The position numbers were made by a program, and so were the translations under genes. The notes beneath the pieces are model-generated. The model made no database searches. It saw only the letters and a list, made by a program, of their open reading frames with translations, and had not been told where the DNA came from. A stretch of 64,000 bases of DNA from the NCBI GenBank assembly GCA_964371785.1, contig CAYJOL010000005.1, forward strand, positions 1-64,000, given 5' to 3'. Source of the stretch: CAVQCT01 sp964371785 (GTDB lineage: Bacteria; Zixibacteria; MSB-5A5; GN15; FEB-12). Below, in pieces: positions 9,169 to 18,079 of this stretch (position 1 is the stretch's first letter; the number at the start of each line of letters is the position of its first letter).

Positions 9169-10119
9169 CTATTTTCTTGTGAGCAAGGGGTGAGAATTGG
9201 CGGTGATTCCCTTAATTGCGGCTTCCCTGATATCGTGCACCAGCACAATTGAGGACTTGGCATCCTGTATACCGAAGCCGCGTCCAGCCAGCGTCTCTTG
9301 ATAGACGATTGTGTGTAAATCGGTAAAACCACCGGAAAATTCCACTTCCTCGCCATTTATTGTTATCGATCGGTAAGTCCGTTGACCTTTATTGTGAACA
9401 TCCTTGGGAAGATCCGTCTTATCGACCGAGAGGAACCATTTCACCCGGGCCCGCTCAAGCTCCAGAAAACCCGCCGTCGTCGTCGGAGTAGATACATGCA
9501 CTTCGGAACGCTCTACATTGCCGAAAAACCACATGAGCAGATCGAAAAAGTGAATGCCGATATTGGTGGCCAATCCGCCGGAACGGTCCAATTGACCCTT
9601 CCACGAAACGAGATACCAGGGACCACGCGAGGTGATGTAGGTAAGATGCACATCTTTCTTCTCACCGGACTTATCATTGAGGAGCTTCTCACGCAGGGCA
9701 ATGAGGGAGGGGTGTACGCGGAGCTGCAAGATCGTGAAAATACGCAGGCCGCTTTCATCTTCGAGCTCCTGGAGTGCATCGATATTCCACGGATTAAGCA
9801 CCAGCGGTTTCTCGCAAATGGCATTGGCACCTACTCGGAGCGCGAACCGGGCATGGGCATCGTGCAGGTAATTGGGAGAACAGATACTCACATAATCAAT
9901 ACGTTTCGATTCATCGGAACGCCGGAGTTTCTCAATGTATCGGTCAAATCTCTCGAATTCGGTAAAGAACCTGACATCGTCGAAATACCCGTCGAGTATC
10001 CCGGCGGAGTCGTTGGGATCAAGTGCCGCGATCAGGTTATTGCCGGTTTCCCTGATGGCTTTGAGATGGCGTGGGGCGACATAACCGGAAACGCCGGTGA
10101 TAGCGAAGTTCTTGGCCAT
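9169..10119 (-). CDS. wlbA: WlbA/WbpB-type UDP-N-acetylglucosaminuronate 3-dehydrogenase (Gfo/Idh/MocA)
   Basis: A 316-residue NAD-dependent sugar oxidoreductase. The N-terminal Rossmann domain begins NFAITGVSGYVAPRHL, and catalytic-type EKP appears in ICEKPLVL. Motifs YVSICSPNYLHDAH, YITSRGPWYLVSWKG, YRSITINGEEVEFS and ETLAGRGFGI follow the WlbA/WbpB pattern closely. Known members oxidise UDP-GlcNAcA at C3 on the way to diacetylated mannuronic acid in O-antigen. The transaminase and acetyltransferase normally encoded beside it are not in the window, so the precise pathway is inferred. Confidence 0.85.
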   Translation of the reverse strand: MAKNFAITGVSGYVAPRHLKAIRETGNNLIAALDPNDSAGILDGYFDDVRFFTEFERFDRYIEKLRRSDESKRIDYVSICSPNYLHDAHARFALRVGANAICEKPLVLNPWNIDALQELEDESGLRIFTILQLRVHPSLIALREKLLNDKSGEKKDVHLTYITSRGPWYLVSWKGQLDRSGGLATNIGIHFFDLLMWFFGNVERSEVHVSTPTTTAGFLELERARVKWFLSVDKTDLPKDVHNKGQRTYRSITINGEEVEFSGGFTDLHTIVYQETLAGRGFGIQDAKSSIVLVHDIREAAIKGITANSHPLLTRK

Positions 10120-10260
10120 AATCGGTTGGGAGACCCTTTCTCAAGCTATAGTCAAATCCGTGTATCAGTATGATTCGTCGGATGATAACACGGCTCGTAC
10201 GGTTTCACAATAGAAATCTGCCGGTCAATGAGTTATACCCAGTAGCGTTGAAATAGATGA

Positions 10261-10290
10261 GGCGGCAGGGTTGAACCGAACTCTGCCGCC
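10261..10290 (-). terminator. Hairpin downstream of the TPR-HD-GYP operon
   Basis: An 8-bp perfect stem GGCGGCAG/CTGCCGCC with a 14-base loop, 68 bases beyond the stop of the gene ending at 10358. The reverse strand continues TCATCTATTT, so the T-tract is weak. Confidence 0.45.
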
Positions 10291-10357
10291 TGAATTGACC
10301 AGAGATTAGCAAGTAGGAGTGGACTGTTAGACCGCCCACTAAGCCTGTAGGAGAGCC

Positions 10358-12238
10358 CTAAGCGGTTGTTTCTTGTGCTATGGATTCAGATTCAAGACCG
10401 GCGCGGTCATCGGATACCAGGCACTGGGACCAGATGCCAAACATCTCATCTTCACGCGTTTTCGAATTAATTACCAGGTCCGCCTTTCCTTCACGAACGA
10501 TATGGGCAAAGCAGGCCAGCAGCACCGGGTCGAAGGCAATGCCGGAGCCTTCCTGCATGATCCCCAGCGCCCGGTCGGTATGGTAGGCACTGCGATAGAC
10601 CCGGTCGGAGGTCAGCGCATCGAATACATCGGCGATACAAATTATTCTGGCGCCGAGCGGGATATCTTCCCCTTTCAGACCGAGTGGATACCCGGTACCG
10701 TCGAGTTTCTCATGATGATGTAGTATAAGGGGCTTGATATCCCAGGGGAATTCCTTGCGGCGAAGCAGCTCGACGCCAATTTCGGGGTGTTTGGAGATAC
10801 GGGCGAATTCATCGTCAGTCAGGCGCCCGGCCTTATTCAAAATACAATCTTCGATCTTGAGTTTGCCAATATCGTGAAGGAGTGAACCCGCGACAACCGT
10901 CTTGAGGGCATTGCCGCGCAATCCCACCTCCTTGGCCAACAGGAGCGAGAACGAAGCAACGCGGTCAGAGTGACCCTTGGTGTATTCGTCCTTCCGGTCG
11001 ACCTCACGAGCCATCGAATCGAAAACCTCAAGATACAACTGTTCGATCGAATTGATGACCTGCTCAGTTTGCTCGCGTTTTCCTTCGGCTTTCAGGCTGG
11101 TATAGATCGAGTACGATGCTTCCAGATCACTCAAAGCATCGAGACTTCGCTTGAGAGCCCGGAAGAGTACTCCCCGATCCATCAATACCTCAGCTTCGAG
11201 GAACCGGGCGCCGATTTCTTTGGCTGTAGCATAAGCTTCATTGAAATACTTAAGCGCCTTTTCAAAGTCCTGTTCCTGGTAGGCGATTCGTCCGGCGATT
11301 TTGCGCGTCTCAACAAGATTGCCGTTGGTACTTTGAGATGCCAATAAATTTGACTCGGCGCGTTGGCAGTGTGTACGCGCCTGTTCGAAAAGACCTTCCT
11401 TCAAGTAAAGATCGGCCAGGTTGATATCGACTATCAACGCCAGAGAACCGTCTTTTATCTCCACGGCCGTCTGGTGAGCCAAAAGAAAGTATTCGAAAGC
11501 CCGATCATAAAAGCCCCGTTCGCAAAGGGTAATGCCGATATTATTACGAGCGTATGCGCTTTTACGGATCTCCTTCTGGGATTCATAGATTTCAAGCGAC
11601 TCATGGTAGAGGTCAAGAGCTTCTTCCCAGGTGCCTTTCATGTTCATAATGGCGCCCAGATTGTTGACGAGGTCGGCGTACAGCATTCTATCGCCGATAG
11701 TTTGAGCGATCTGTGTTGCCTCGTGATAATTCAATTCCGCCTCCTCGAACTCACCAAGCTGCACATAAATGACACCGAGATTTCTAAGCGCTTTACACAT
11801 GCCGGGCTTGTCGTCAAGACGGCGGTAAGCGCCGATAGCGCGCTGGAGGTACCCAAGAGCACGATCGTGGTCGCCTTTTTTCGCGAGCAGCTGGCCGATC
11901 TGGCTGAATGTCTCGGCTTTGACGCCCAGGTGGGTGGTGTCGCGGCAATATTTGAGAATCTTCTGGTACTCATTAATTGCCTGCTCATGTTTGCCCTGGG
12001 AGGCGAACACCTTTCCTTTTTCCTGATACAGTTCGAATCGGAGTTCGAGGGAGAATTCCGGAAGACCCTTGGAATCCCAAATCTGTTCGAGGTGAGAAAG
12101 ATAGGAATAGGCACGATCGAAATCAAAAGAGCGGTTCGCCTCTTTGGCCAGAGACATCAGGTTTTTGATAGTGGCGCTCCAGTCCGGTTCATCGCCGGAC
12201 TGGGTCGCATTCAGAATTCTATCCAGATCTGTGCTCAT
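10358..12238 (-). CDS. TPR-repeat protein fused to HD-GYP phosphodiesterase
   Basis: A 626-residue cytoplasmic protein. Residues 30-400 form about nine tetratricopeptide repeats (for example ALRNLGVIYVQLGEFEEAE and NNIGITLCERGFYDRAFEY). A complete HD-GYP domain follows (about 405-600) with GHSDRVA, LLHDIGKLKIED, KHPEIG, HHHEKLDGTGYPLGL and ADVFDALTS. All metal and GYP residues are intact, so cyclic-di-GMP hydrolysis is expected, with the TPR array as likely partner sensor. It is last in a sigma-54 promoter-led set, 22 bases after the TPR gene. GGAAGG lies upstream of the ATG. Confidence 0.9.
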   Translation of the reverse strand: MSTDLDRILNATQSGDEPDWSATIKNLMSLAKEANRSFDFDRAYSYLSHLEQIWDSKGLPEFSLELRFELYQEKGKVFASQGKHEQAINEYQKILKYCRDTTHLGVKAETFSQIGQLLAKKGDHDRALGYLQRAIGAYRRLDDKPGMCKALRNLGVIYVQLGEFEEAELNYHEATQIAQTIGDRMLYADLVNNLGAIMNMKGTWEEALDLYHESLEIYESQKEIRKSAYARNNIGITLCERGFYDRAFEYFLLAHQTAVEIKDGSLALIVDINLADLYLKEGLFEQARTHCQRAESNLLASQSTNGNLVETRKIAGRIAYQEQDFEKALKYFNEAYATAKEIGARFLEAEVLMDRGVLFRALKRSLDALSDLEASYSIYTSLKAEGKREQTEQVINSIEQLYLEVFDSMAREVDRKDEYTKGHSDRVASFSLLLAKEVGLRGNALKTVVAGSLLHDIGKLKIEDCILNKAGRLTDDEFARISKHPEIGVELLRRKEFPWDIKPLILHHHEKLDGTGYPLGLKGEDIPLGARIICIADVFDALTSDRVYRSAYHTDRALGIMQEGSGIAFDPVLLACFAHIVREGKADLVINSKTREDEMFGIWSQCLVSDDRAGLESESIAQETTA

Positions 12239-12260
12239 GGGTGTCCTTCCTTGTACGCGC

Positions 12261-13328
12261 TTAGATTTGGGTCCTGCGCTGCATTTGTTCGAGCAGATGT
12301 ACGGCTTCCCTTAGACCCTTTTCAATGCCTGATGCTTTGAACTGATTGACTGCCGCATTGAGTTTGGAAATCGACAGGGCATTGTTGCCCATGTCGCGGT
12401 AGAGCAATCCCTGTTCAAGCAAAAGGTCGGCCTGTAGTGCCTGGAGATTATTGGCACAGGCATGTTCGTAGATCTTCTTCAGGTGCTCCTCGGCGGTGTG
12501 AAGATCCCCGGTTAACCGAAGAATCTTGCATTCAATCGCGCCGAGTTCGGTCTCGAGCGCCCGTGAATTGAGACCCGGGAGAATCTTACGGGCCGTTTCG
12601 CAAACCGACCGGGCGAGAATCGTCTCGTTCTGAGCCAGGTAGCAGCGTGAAATATTCTGGTAGCAGATCTCCACCAGATTCAGATCGCGAATTTCAAGGG
12701 CGATAGCCAGCGCGCTGTTGAGCGTGGCAATCGCTTCGGAGAAGTCATTAAGTTCGGTCTGGGTCAATCCAATATTGAGTAACACATATCCCTGTCGGGC
12801 TTTGTTGCCGGAACTTTCAAAATCAGACAGGCACAACCGAAGAACTTTGATCGCTTCAGGAAGCTGACCGGTGGCGGACTTGATTGCGCCCAGCGTGTTG
12901 AGTATGGTGGCGCGCAATTCGTAGTCGTTAATCTCCGACGCCCATTCGAGCGCCCGGTCGCAGAGTTCCTCGGATTCGGCATATTGACCGCGCTGGAACA
13001 GCATATTGGCACGGTTGCGGGCCGACTCGGCGGCGCCCTTGAAACTGTGATTTTCCATAAAGAGGCGCTGGGCTTCGAGATAGTAAACGTCGGCCTTGCC
13101 CCAGTCGGACTGCATCATCAGTGCCCGACCGGTCTCTTTGAGTATCTGCGCTCTCAGCAGGTGGTCGGTGTCCGCCTCGCGAAGACCCACCGCCGTCTGG
13201 AGCAGTTCGAATGCTACCACCGGATTGCCCTGCTTGAGCCAGCCGCGCGCGAGTTCCAGCAGCGTGGTGCCGTCATGTATCCCCGAACAGAGATCAGTAC
13301 TCGTTCTATTAAGCGTCAAATCTTTCAT
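12261..13328 (-). CDS. TPR-repeat cytoplasmic protein
   Basis: About 355 residues, almost entirely tetratricopeptide repeats of the 40-residue type (for example AESARNRANMLFQRGQYAES and YVLLNIGLTQTELNDFSEA). There is no signal peptide or enzymatic domain. Similar in style to the TPR half of the next gene, suggesting duplication or a shared partner. The longest frame starts at 13346, but GGAAGGG stands just before the internal ATG at 13328, so that start is preferred; the upstream start remains possible. It probably acts as an adaptor with the HD-GYP protein. Confidence 0.8.
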   Translation of the reverse strand: MKDLTLNRTSTDLCSGIHDGTTLLELARGWLKQGNPVVAFELLQTAVGLREADTDHLLRAQILKETGRALMMQSDWGKADVYYLEAQRLFMENHSFKGAAESARNRANMLFQRGQYAESEELCDRALEWASEINDYELRATILNTLGAIKSATGQLPEAIKVLRLCLSDFESSGNKARQGYVLLNIGLTQTELNDFSEAIATLNSALAIALEIRDLNLVEICYQNISRCYLAQNETILARSVCETARKILPGLNSRALETELGAIECKILRLTGDLHTAEEHLKKIYEHACANNLQALQADLLLEQGLLYRDMGNNALSISKLNAAVNQFKASGIEKGLREAVHLLEQMQRRTQI

Positions 13329-13375
13329 TTTCCCTTCCAACATCATTTGAGGGTTTCCGTAGGTGGATACATTCC

Positions 13376-13915
13376 TTAGTCCGAAATCAGGGCATACGCG
13401 GAGAAGTGGTTGAGATAGCCGGTAACTTCTTTGTTGATGTAATCAACCGTACAGACGACGTCGTCAAAGGAGCCGGTCTTGTCGTTGTACCAGGCGATCC
13501 TGATGGTTGACTCATTCACACCGGTAAGAATGGCATCGCGGTACGACATAGTGACCTTGACCGGCTTATTGAACACCAGTCCATCGGTTCCGAATTCGTT
13601 GTAGAATACGTTGAGATCGGGAATGTTGATGCTGAACACCGTGTCGTTATCCAGAGCGCCGGCCGGTATGTCCAGCGTAACATCAAGAAGCGCGAGCTGT
13701 CCGCCGGTGGCCGCCGGAATGATCGCCTCGGCATAGAACAGCGACGGTGAAAGTACCCCTGAACCGGAGGGCACGATTCGGGAAAGCAGATGCGGTTCAG
13801 ATACTGACGTGTCAGCCGTTAGCGGCGAGCGTGAGCATCCTATAAAGGACAGCGCACTCAGAGCCACCAGGGCGACGATTACCAGAGAGAGCCTGCTCAA
13901 GTTGTACTGTTTCAT
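13376..13915 (-). CDS. Lipoprotein with ZU5-like domain, first gene after a sigma-54 promoter
   Basis: A 179-residue protein with a lipoprotein signal ending SFIGC (Cys27) and one compact beta domain. The pattern DIPAGALDNDTVFSINIP, then KPVKVTMSYRD, ending FSAYALISD resembles ZU5-type domains seen in bacterial lipoproteins. The function of such proteins is unknown. A -24/-12 promoter lies about 60 bases upstream and the downstream TPR genes follow within 50 bases, so it probably leads the operon. Confidence 0.8.
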   Translation of the reverse strand: MKQYNLSRLSLVIVALVALSALSFIGCSRSPLTADTSVSEPHLLSRIVPSGSGVLSPSLFYAEAIIPAATGGQLALLDVTLDIPAGALDNDTVFSINIPDLNVFYNEFGTDGLVFNKPVKVTMSYRDAILTGVNESTIRIAWYNDKTGSFDDVVCTVDYINKEVTGYLNHFSAYALISD

Positions 13916-13976
13916 CTATCCGTTCCTCCTGTAAGAGTGAAGCGCCTGTTTTCTGTTGTTCGTGAGAGATGCTTAC

Positions 13977-13991
13977 GCAATTGGTGTGCCA
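13977..13991 (-). promoter_or_regulatory. Sigma-54 (-24/-12) promoter
   Basis: The reverse strand reads TGGCAC-N5-TTGC, an exact match to the RpoN consensus core with correct spacing. Initiation near 13966 would give a leader of about 50 bases to the lipoprotein start at 13915. A sigma-54 enhancer-binding activator is encoded immediately upstream (14181-15557). Confidence 0.85.
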
Positions 13992-14180
13992 CTTGAGATG
14001 AACGCACGTAAGGCATTATAAAGGTGATGGTTAGATGAGTTCCTACAAACCTCGGAATTTGGCTTCGGAAGCTCTCTCTGGAATGATTCAAACCGACTGG
14101 GCTAACCCTCAGATGGGTTATCTACTGATAATTTAAGAGGTTGAGAAACTAATACGCGACTGGAACGAAATGTACCGCTC

Positions 14181-15557
14181 TTACCGGGTGCGGCGGTCGG
14201 TCTCGATACCGGCCATGTCGAGGATTCGGCGAAGACGTGGACGGGAGATATTGAGGAAACGGGCGGCCTCGGTTTTATTCCAGCCGAACATATTAAGGAC
14301 ATGCTTGACCACGTGTTGCTCAATCTGATCCATGGTTATTCCCTGCGCCGGGATGTCAAGGATGAGCTTCTGCCTTTCGGCGGCGGTAATCCGGGTGCGC
14401 TTGAGAGCGGTGGAGATATCTTTTGCAGTAATGGCCCCGCCTTGAGCTAACAGGACCGCCCGCTCGACCACATTGCATAGCTCGCGGACGTTGCCCGGCC
14501 ACGGGTGTGCCTGCATGTCATCGATTGCGCCGTCGTTAAAGCGGATTCCAGGCTTATCGTAGATAGTGGAGTAGAAGCGCGTGTAGTTGCCTACGAGTTC
14601 GGGTATATCATCCGGTCGTTCTCGTAGCGGCGGAATCTCGATAGTTAACAGGTTGAGGCGGAAATACAGATCCTCACGGAATTTGCCGCTTTCAATAGCT
14701 TTCGACAAGTCCAGGTTCGTGGCTGTGATAACCCTGACGTTTATATCCTTCTCGGTGACATCGCCGACCTTGCGGAGTTTCTTGTCTTCGAGAATCTTCA
14801 GCAGCTTGGCCTGAGCTGAGGCCGACAGATTGCCGACTTCGTCCAAAAACAGAGTGCCGTTCTCCGCATACTCGAACAACCCCATCTTCTCAGTCTTGGC
14901 GTCCGTGAATGCCCCCTTGCGGTGGCCGAAGAGTTCGGATTCGAAAAGCTCGTCGGGGATAGCCGAGCAGTTTACCTCTACCAGATTGTGGCTCGACCGT
15001 ATTCCGGTGTTGTGCAGGATTTTGGAGATGAGACTCTTGCCGGTACCGGTTTCTCCGAGAATGAGCGCGCCGGGGAAATCCACTTCCGCAAGCAGGTTGA
15101 CTGTCTTCCGAATCTCACAAATCTGAGGGGAGACGCCCACGAGAGCTTCGATGCCGAGCTTTGCCGGTTTTGACGCCTGCTGTTGAGGAGCACAGGTCTC
15201 GAGTTCGATCAGGAACTCGTTCAGACGGTTCAGGCATTGGTCGGGGGTGAGCAGTTCGGAGACACCCAGCTTGGCCACACGCATCGCCTGATCCAGGCTC
15301 GGTTGGGCCGTCTTGCCGATAAGGCGGGTTGTTTTGTTGGAGGCAGTAAGCGACAGCAGGAATGCAGAATCGGCAAACGACGGGTTATCGAGGTCTACAA
15401 AGACTACCGGACAATTGCCGTTCGAAGGCGCTGAGTCGGGAGAGTCATGAAATTGAACCCGCTTTTGAGCAAGCGGATGTTCTTCCAGAATACGCGAACG
15501 GTCCTGCTCGGAGAGGACGACGCCGTAAATAACTGCTGTATCTTTACCTGTGCTCAT
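14181..15557 (-). CDS. Sigma-54-dependent transcriptional activator (AAA+, Fis-type HTH)
   Basis: 458 residues. Residues 1-120 form a poorly conserved receiver-like or sensory region (VVFVDLDNPS). The AAA+ core has Walker A GETGTGKS (168-175), the sigma-contact loop GAFTDA (215-220, instead of canonical GAFTGA), Walker B LFLDE (236-240) and FREDLYFRLN. A C-terminal Fis-like helix-turn-helix ends the protein (WNKTEAARFLNISRPRLRRIL). It should hydrolyse ATP to open RpoN promoters. The only clear -24/-12 site in the window lies just downstream of it, so local control of the lipoprotein-TPR-HD-GYP genes is the simplest model. Confidence 0.93.
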   Translation of the reverse strand: MSTGKDTAVIYGVVLSEQDRSRILEEHPLAQKRVQFHDSPDSAPSNGNCPVVFVDLDNPSFADSAFLLSLTASNKTTRLIGKTAQPSLDQAMRVAKLGVSELLTPDQCLNRLNEFLIELETCAPQQQASKPAKLGIEALVGVSPQICEIRKTVNLLAEVDFPGALILGETGTGKSLISKILHNTGIRSSHNLVEVNCSAIPDELFESELFGHRKGAFTDAKTEKMGLFEYAENGTLFLDEVGNLSASAQAKLLKILEDKKLRKVGDVTEKDINVRVITATNLDLSKAIESGKFREDLYFRLNLLTIEIPPLRERPDDIPELVGNYTRFYSTIYDKPGIRFNDGAIDDMQAHPWPGNVRELCNVVERAVLLAQGGAITAKDISTALKRTRITAAERQKLILDIPAQGITMDQIEQHVVKHVLNMFGWNKTEAARFLNISRPRLRRILDMAGIETDRRTR

Positions 15558-15670
15558 TGGTGTAGCCTTGTCCTTCTAATATCGGCCTTACACCCAAAAC
15601 CTGTACCGGTGCGGGCTACGACAGTCAGCTTCATCCCCAAATGTCGGAGCACTGGTAATAGCGGATAAAA

Positions 15671-15967
15671 TCAGAGCTGATTAGCCAGCTCGACAATCCG
15701 CTTGTACGGAATGGCCACCCAGCTCTCGGCCTGAAATGCCCCATTGGCCAGACTGATCATCGATACTCTGGCGGCAGTCTCCTCGTTTGGAGCTTCGTAA
15801 ATGTCCATGAAATCGAAGTGACCGAGCAGACCATAATGGGCGAGGAACTTCACTTCCGGGCATTTCTTTCTGACCTGTTCGAGCCAGGCGTTTCCGAGCG
15901 ATTCTCGCTGCTTCATTTTTGCTGCGACATCTGAAGAGAGCTTGGTCATCAGAATAAAGGTCGGCAT
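15671..15967 (-). CDS. GYD domain protein
   Basis: A 98-residue protein of the GYD family, an alpha/beta ferredoxin-like fold. It begins PTFILMTKLS, carries AHYGLLGHFDFMDIYEAPN in the centre and ends in a helical tail. The family has no defined biochemical role. The open frame extends upstream, but AGGAGG seven bases before the ATG at 15967 fixes the start there and leaves the upstream part non-coding. Confidence 0.82.
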   Translation of the reverse strand: MPTFILMTKLSSDVAAKMKQRESLGNAWLEQVRKKCPEVKFLAHYGLLGHFDFMDIYEAPNEETAARVSMISLANGAFQAESWVAIPYKRIVELANQL

Positions 15968-16187
15968 ACGACACCTCCTGAATTGATTGTGAACATATGT
16001 TGTACGGGATGACGGGCGGGGTGCAATTAAATGATAGCACTCGCGATCAGGTATGTCAAAGGGTGTTATGGCCGCTCGGAAGGGCAATGCCGACTTGGGC
16101 GCCGGGATTTTGAACTGGAACATAGACACCTGAATCTGCGTAAATGAGGACAGCAGACATTGATAGTAGGTGACGAGAGGATTTGCT

Positions 16188-16907
16188 TTGGATAAGATGA
16201 AAGCGGTTATTGCGAAATACGCCGAAGGTGAATTACTGGATATTGCCACCGGACGCGGCGAATTTATGAGATATCTGTTTGATTCTGCGCCGCAAATTGA
16301 ACGGGGAATCGGTGTTGATATTTCAGAAGAGAATCTCCGAAAGGCACGCGAGGCGTTGAATCACAACCATGCACAGTTCGAGACCATGGCGGGGGAGAAA
16401 CTGCGTTTTGAAGATGAGTCATTCGGCACGGTTTCGCTGTCGTTGTCGCTGCATCATGTAGACAACCCCGAGGCGGTTATCGCGGAGGCCCGCCGGGTGC
16501 TGAAGCTCGGTGGATGTTTCATCCTGTTTGAAATGTACAATAACGACCAGTCGGAGAAGCAAATGACCCATGTCCTGCTTCACCATTGGTGGGCCGATAT
16601 CGACCGAGAGCTCGGCACACCGCATAATCATACGTTCACAGACAAGCAGATCCTGGCTTACATCCACAAATTCCCCTGGCAGCAGATCGAAACGGTGTTC
16701 GTTGATGGCGGTGATGAGCCGTTTGATGAGAAAAGCACTATTGGGGAGTTGAGGTCGATTTGCGATAGGTACGATGAGAAAGTCGCCAAGATCAGCAATG
16801 GAGTGAGAGCGGAATTCCTGAGAACTATCGGCGAGGGCCTCAGAAAGAGGCTGGAAACGGTCGGAATGAACTGGTGTAAGGCATTGTGCGTGGTAGCGCG
16901 CAAGTAG
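16188..16907 (+). CDS. SAM-dependent class I methyltransferase
   Basis: About 239 residues. Motif I is LLDIATGRGEFMRYLF, the acidic loop is IGVDISEEN, and the SLSLHHVDNPEAVI and RVLKLGGCFILFEMYN segments are typical of Methyltransf_11. The substrate is unknown. Three starts compete: GTG 16170, TTG 16188 and ATG 16197. GAGAGG sits seven bases before the TTG, so that was chosen. Divergent from the GYD gene. Confidence 0.82.
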   Translation: MDKMKAVIAKYAEGELLDIATGRGEFMRYLFDSAPQIERGIGVDISEENLRKAREALNHNHAQFETMAGEKLRFEDESFGTVSLSLSLHHVDNPEAVIAEARRVLKLGGCFILFEMYNNDQSEKQMTHVLLHHWWADIDRELGTPHNHTFTDKQILAYIHKFPWQQIETVFVDGGDEPFDEKSTIGELRSICDRYDEKVAKISNGVRAEFLRTIGEGLRKRLETVGMNWCKALCVVARK

Positions 16908-16981
16908 AGCGGTGCTCAGGAGATGAACACAGACTCAACCCGGTTGATCGACACCACTTACCTGAATCGCCGCCTACCCGG

Positions 16982-17911
16982 TTATTTCAACGTGCATGGC
17001 GCCGGAGCTGCGGCGCCTGGTACGAACATGTATTCCACCAGCGAGACCAGATCAGCTATATCAAAGGCGCCATCGCTATTAATATCGACTTCATCGGCAC
17101 AGACTATTTCGCAACAGGGGGCGCCTGCGCAGAATACACTTTCTACAATGCAAATCAAATCACCGACATCCACCAAACCGTCGTGGTTGGCATCGCCCCG
17201 AAGCACACAGCATGAGCATGGATTCGGCTCGCAGGCCGTGCCACTACCGCTGTAAGTTCCGCCTATAGCGAGGCAGTTGGCCGCCGAGCGAATACTGCAC
17301 GAGTCGCCCAGACAACAGGCGCCGACATCCAGGCTCGGATAACAGCAGGTGGGAACCGGCCACCAGGGGACAAAGGTGATGCCGTAAATAAAGATATTAT
17401 TCAACAACTCGATATCCGCGGCATCAACTACACAATCCCCGGTTATGTCGGCCTGATAGAGGTTGTCTGGCGGCGGAACTACGCCGTTCAGAATGTCATT
17501 AGACAGGCGGATCAAATATACGAGATCTCCGATTGTCATCGGGAAGCCGTCCCCGTTGACGTCAAACGAAGCCATGCAGATGTCAGAGGTGAAAATGGTG
17601 TCAACCACCGCCGGATGATCGGCGCAGTGGTAAGGGAACGGACCGGGACCATCGGCATAGCCGAACACAACTTCGAAAGTCTCACCCGCCGTGCCGAGTT
17701 GCGATGAGACAAAAGGTTTCGGACTCGACTGATCCGACACAACAGTGTGTGTCCCGGATACAAGGGTCCATCTTACCGTATCGCCCGGGTACACCAGGGT
17801 TGCGGTTGGTGCAAAACTATCGCCAACGCTGATGTCATGAATAGCCCCAAGCCCAGTCTGAACACAGCAGAGGGCGATGATTACGACAAGGATAAGTGTA
17901 ATTTTTCTCAC
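16982..17911 (-). CDS. Secreted cupredoxin-like protein with dockerin-like tail
   Basis: 309 residues with a signal peptide (1-22). A plastocyanin-type domain (23-110) shows the copper ligands His55 (SGTHTVV), Cys96 and His99 (YHCADHP). The usual axial methionine is absent: none occurs in the ten residues after His99. A calcium-binding dockerin-like segment (FDVNGDGFPMTIGDLVYLI, then ADITGDC) follows, then a cysteine-rich linker (about 195-240) and a second dockerin pair ending DIADLVSLVEYMF. The start is GTG with GGGAGAA upstream. It could bind copper or be a structural module on the cell surface. Confidence 0.8.
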   Translation of the reverse strand: MRKITLILVVIIALCCVQTGLGAIHDISVGDSFAPTATLVYPGDTVRWTLVSGTHTVVSDQSSPKPFVSSQLGTAGETFEVVFGYADGPGPFPYHCADHPAVVDTIFTSDICMASFDVNGDGFPMTIGDLVYLIRLSNDILNGVVPPPDNLYQADITGDCVVDAADIELLNNIFIYGITFVPWWPVPTCCYPSLDVGACCLGDSCSIRSAANCLAIGGTYSGSGTACEPNPCSCCVLRGDANHDGLVDVGDLICIVESVFCAGAPCCEIVCADEVDINSDGAFDIADLVSLVEYMFVPGAAAPAPCTLK

Positions 17912-17958
17912 AGCAGATTCTCCCGACTTTAAAGGGAAAGACCATCCCGCGATACTTA

Positions 17959-17987
17959 AGTATAATTAACAGACCTGCTTGCGTCAA
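17959..17987 (-). promoter_or_regulatory. Sigma-70 promoter for the cupredoxin-dockerin gene
   Basis: Reverse strand TTGACG (17982-17987) and TATACT (17959-17964) with a 17-base spacer; initiation near 17952, about 40 bases before the start codon. Confidence 0.65.
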
Positions 17988-18079
17988 TCGCTATTGTAGA
18001 TAGGCGCTGACTTGAACACCCACCCTGACATAAGACGATGAGGGGTGCCAAGTACCCATGTCGAAAAAAAACCCATGAA

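Noticed and set aside
9382..10173. 263-codon rightward frame opposite the WlbA-like gene
   Set aside because: The reverse strand encodes strongly conserved WlbA motifs over the whole stretch.
11363..12340. Long rightward open frame of 325 codons opposite the TPR-HD-GYP gene
   Set aside because: It is antisense to a gene with clear TPR and HD-GYP motifs, has no recognisable domain and no ribosome-binding site.
15968..16249. N-terminal extension of the GYD gene
   Set aside because: AGGAGG before ATG 15967 and the family N-terminus place the start there; the extension overlaps the divergent methyltransferase gene.
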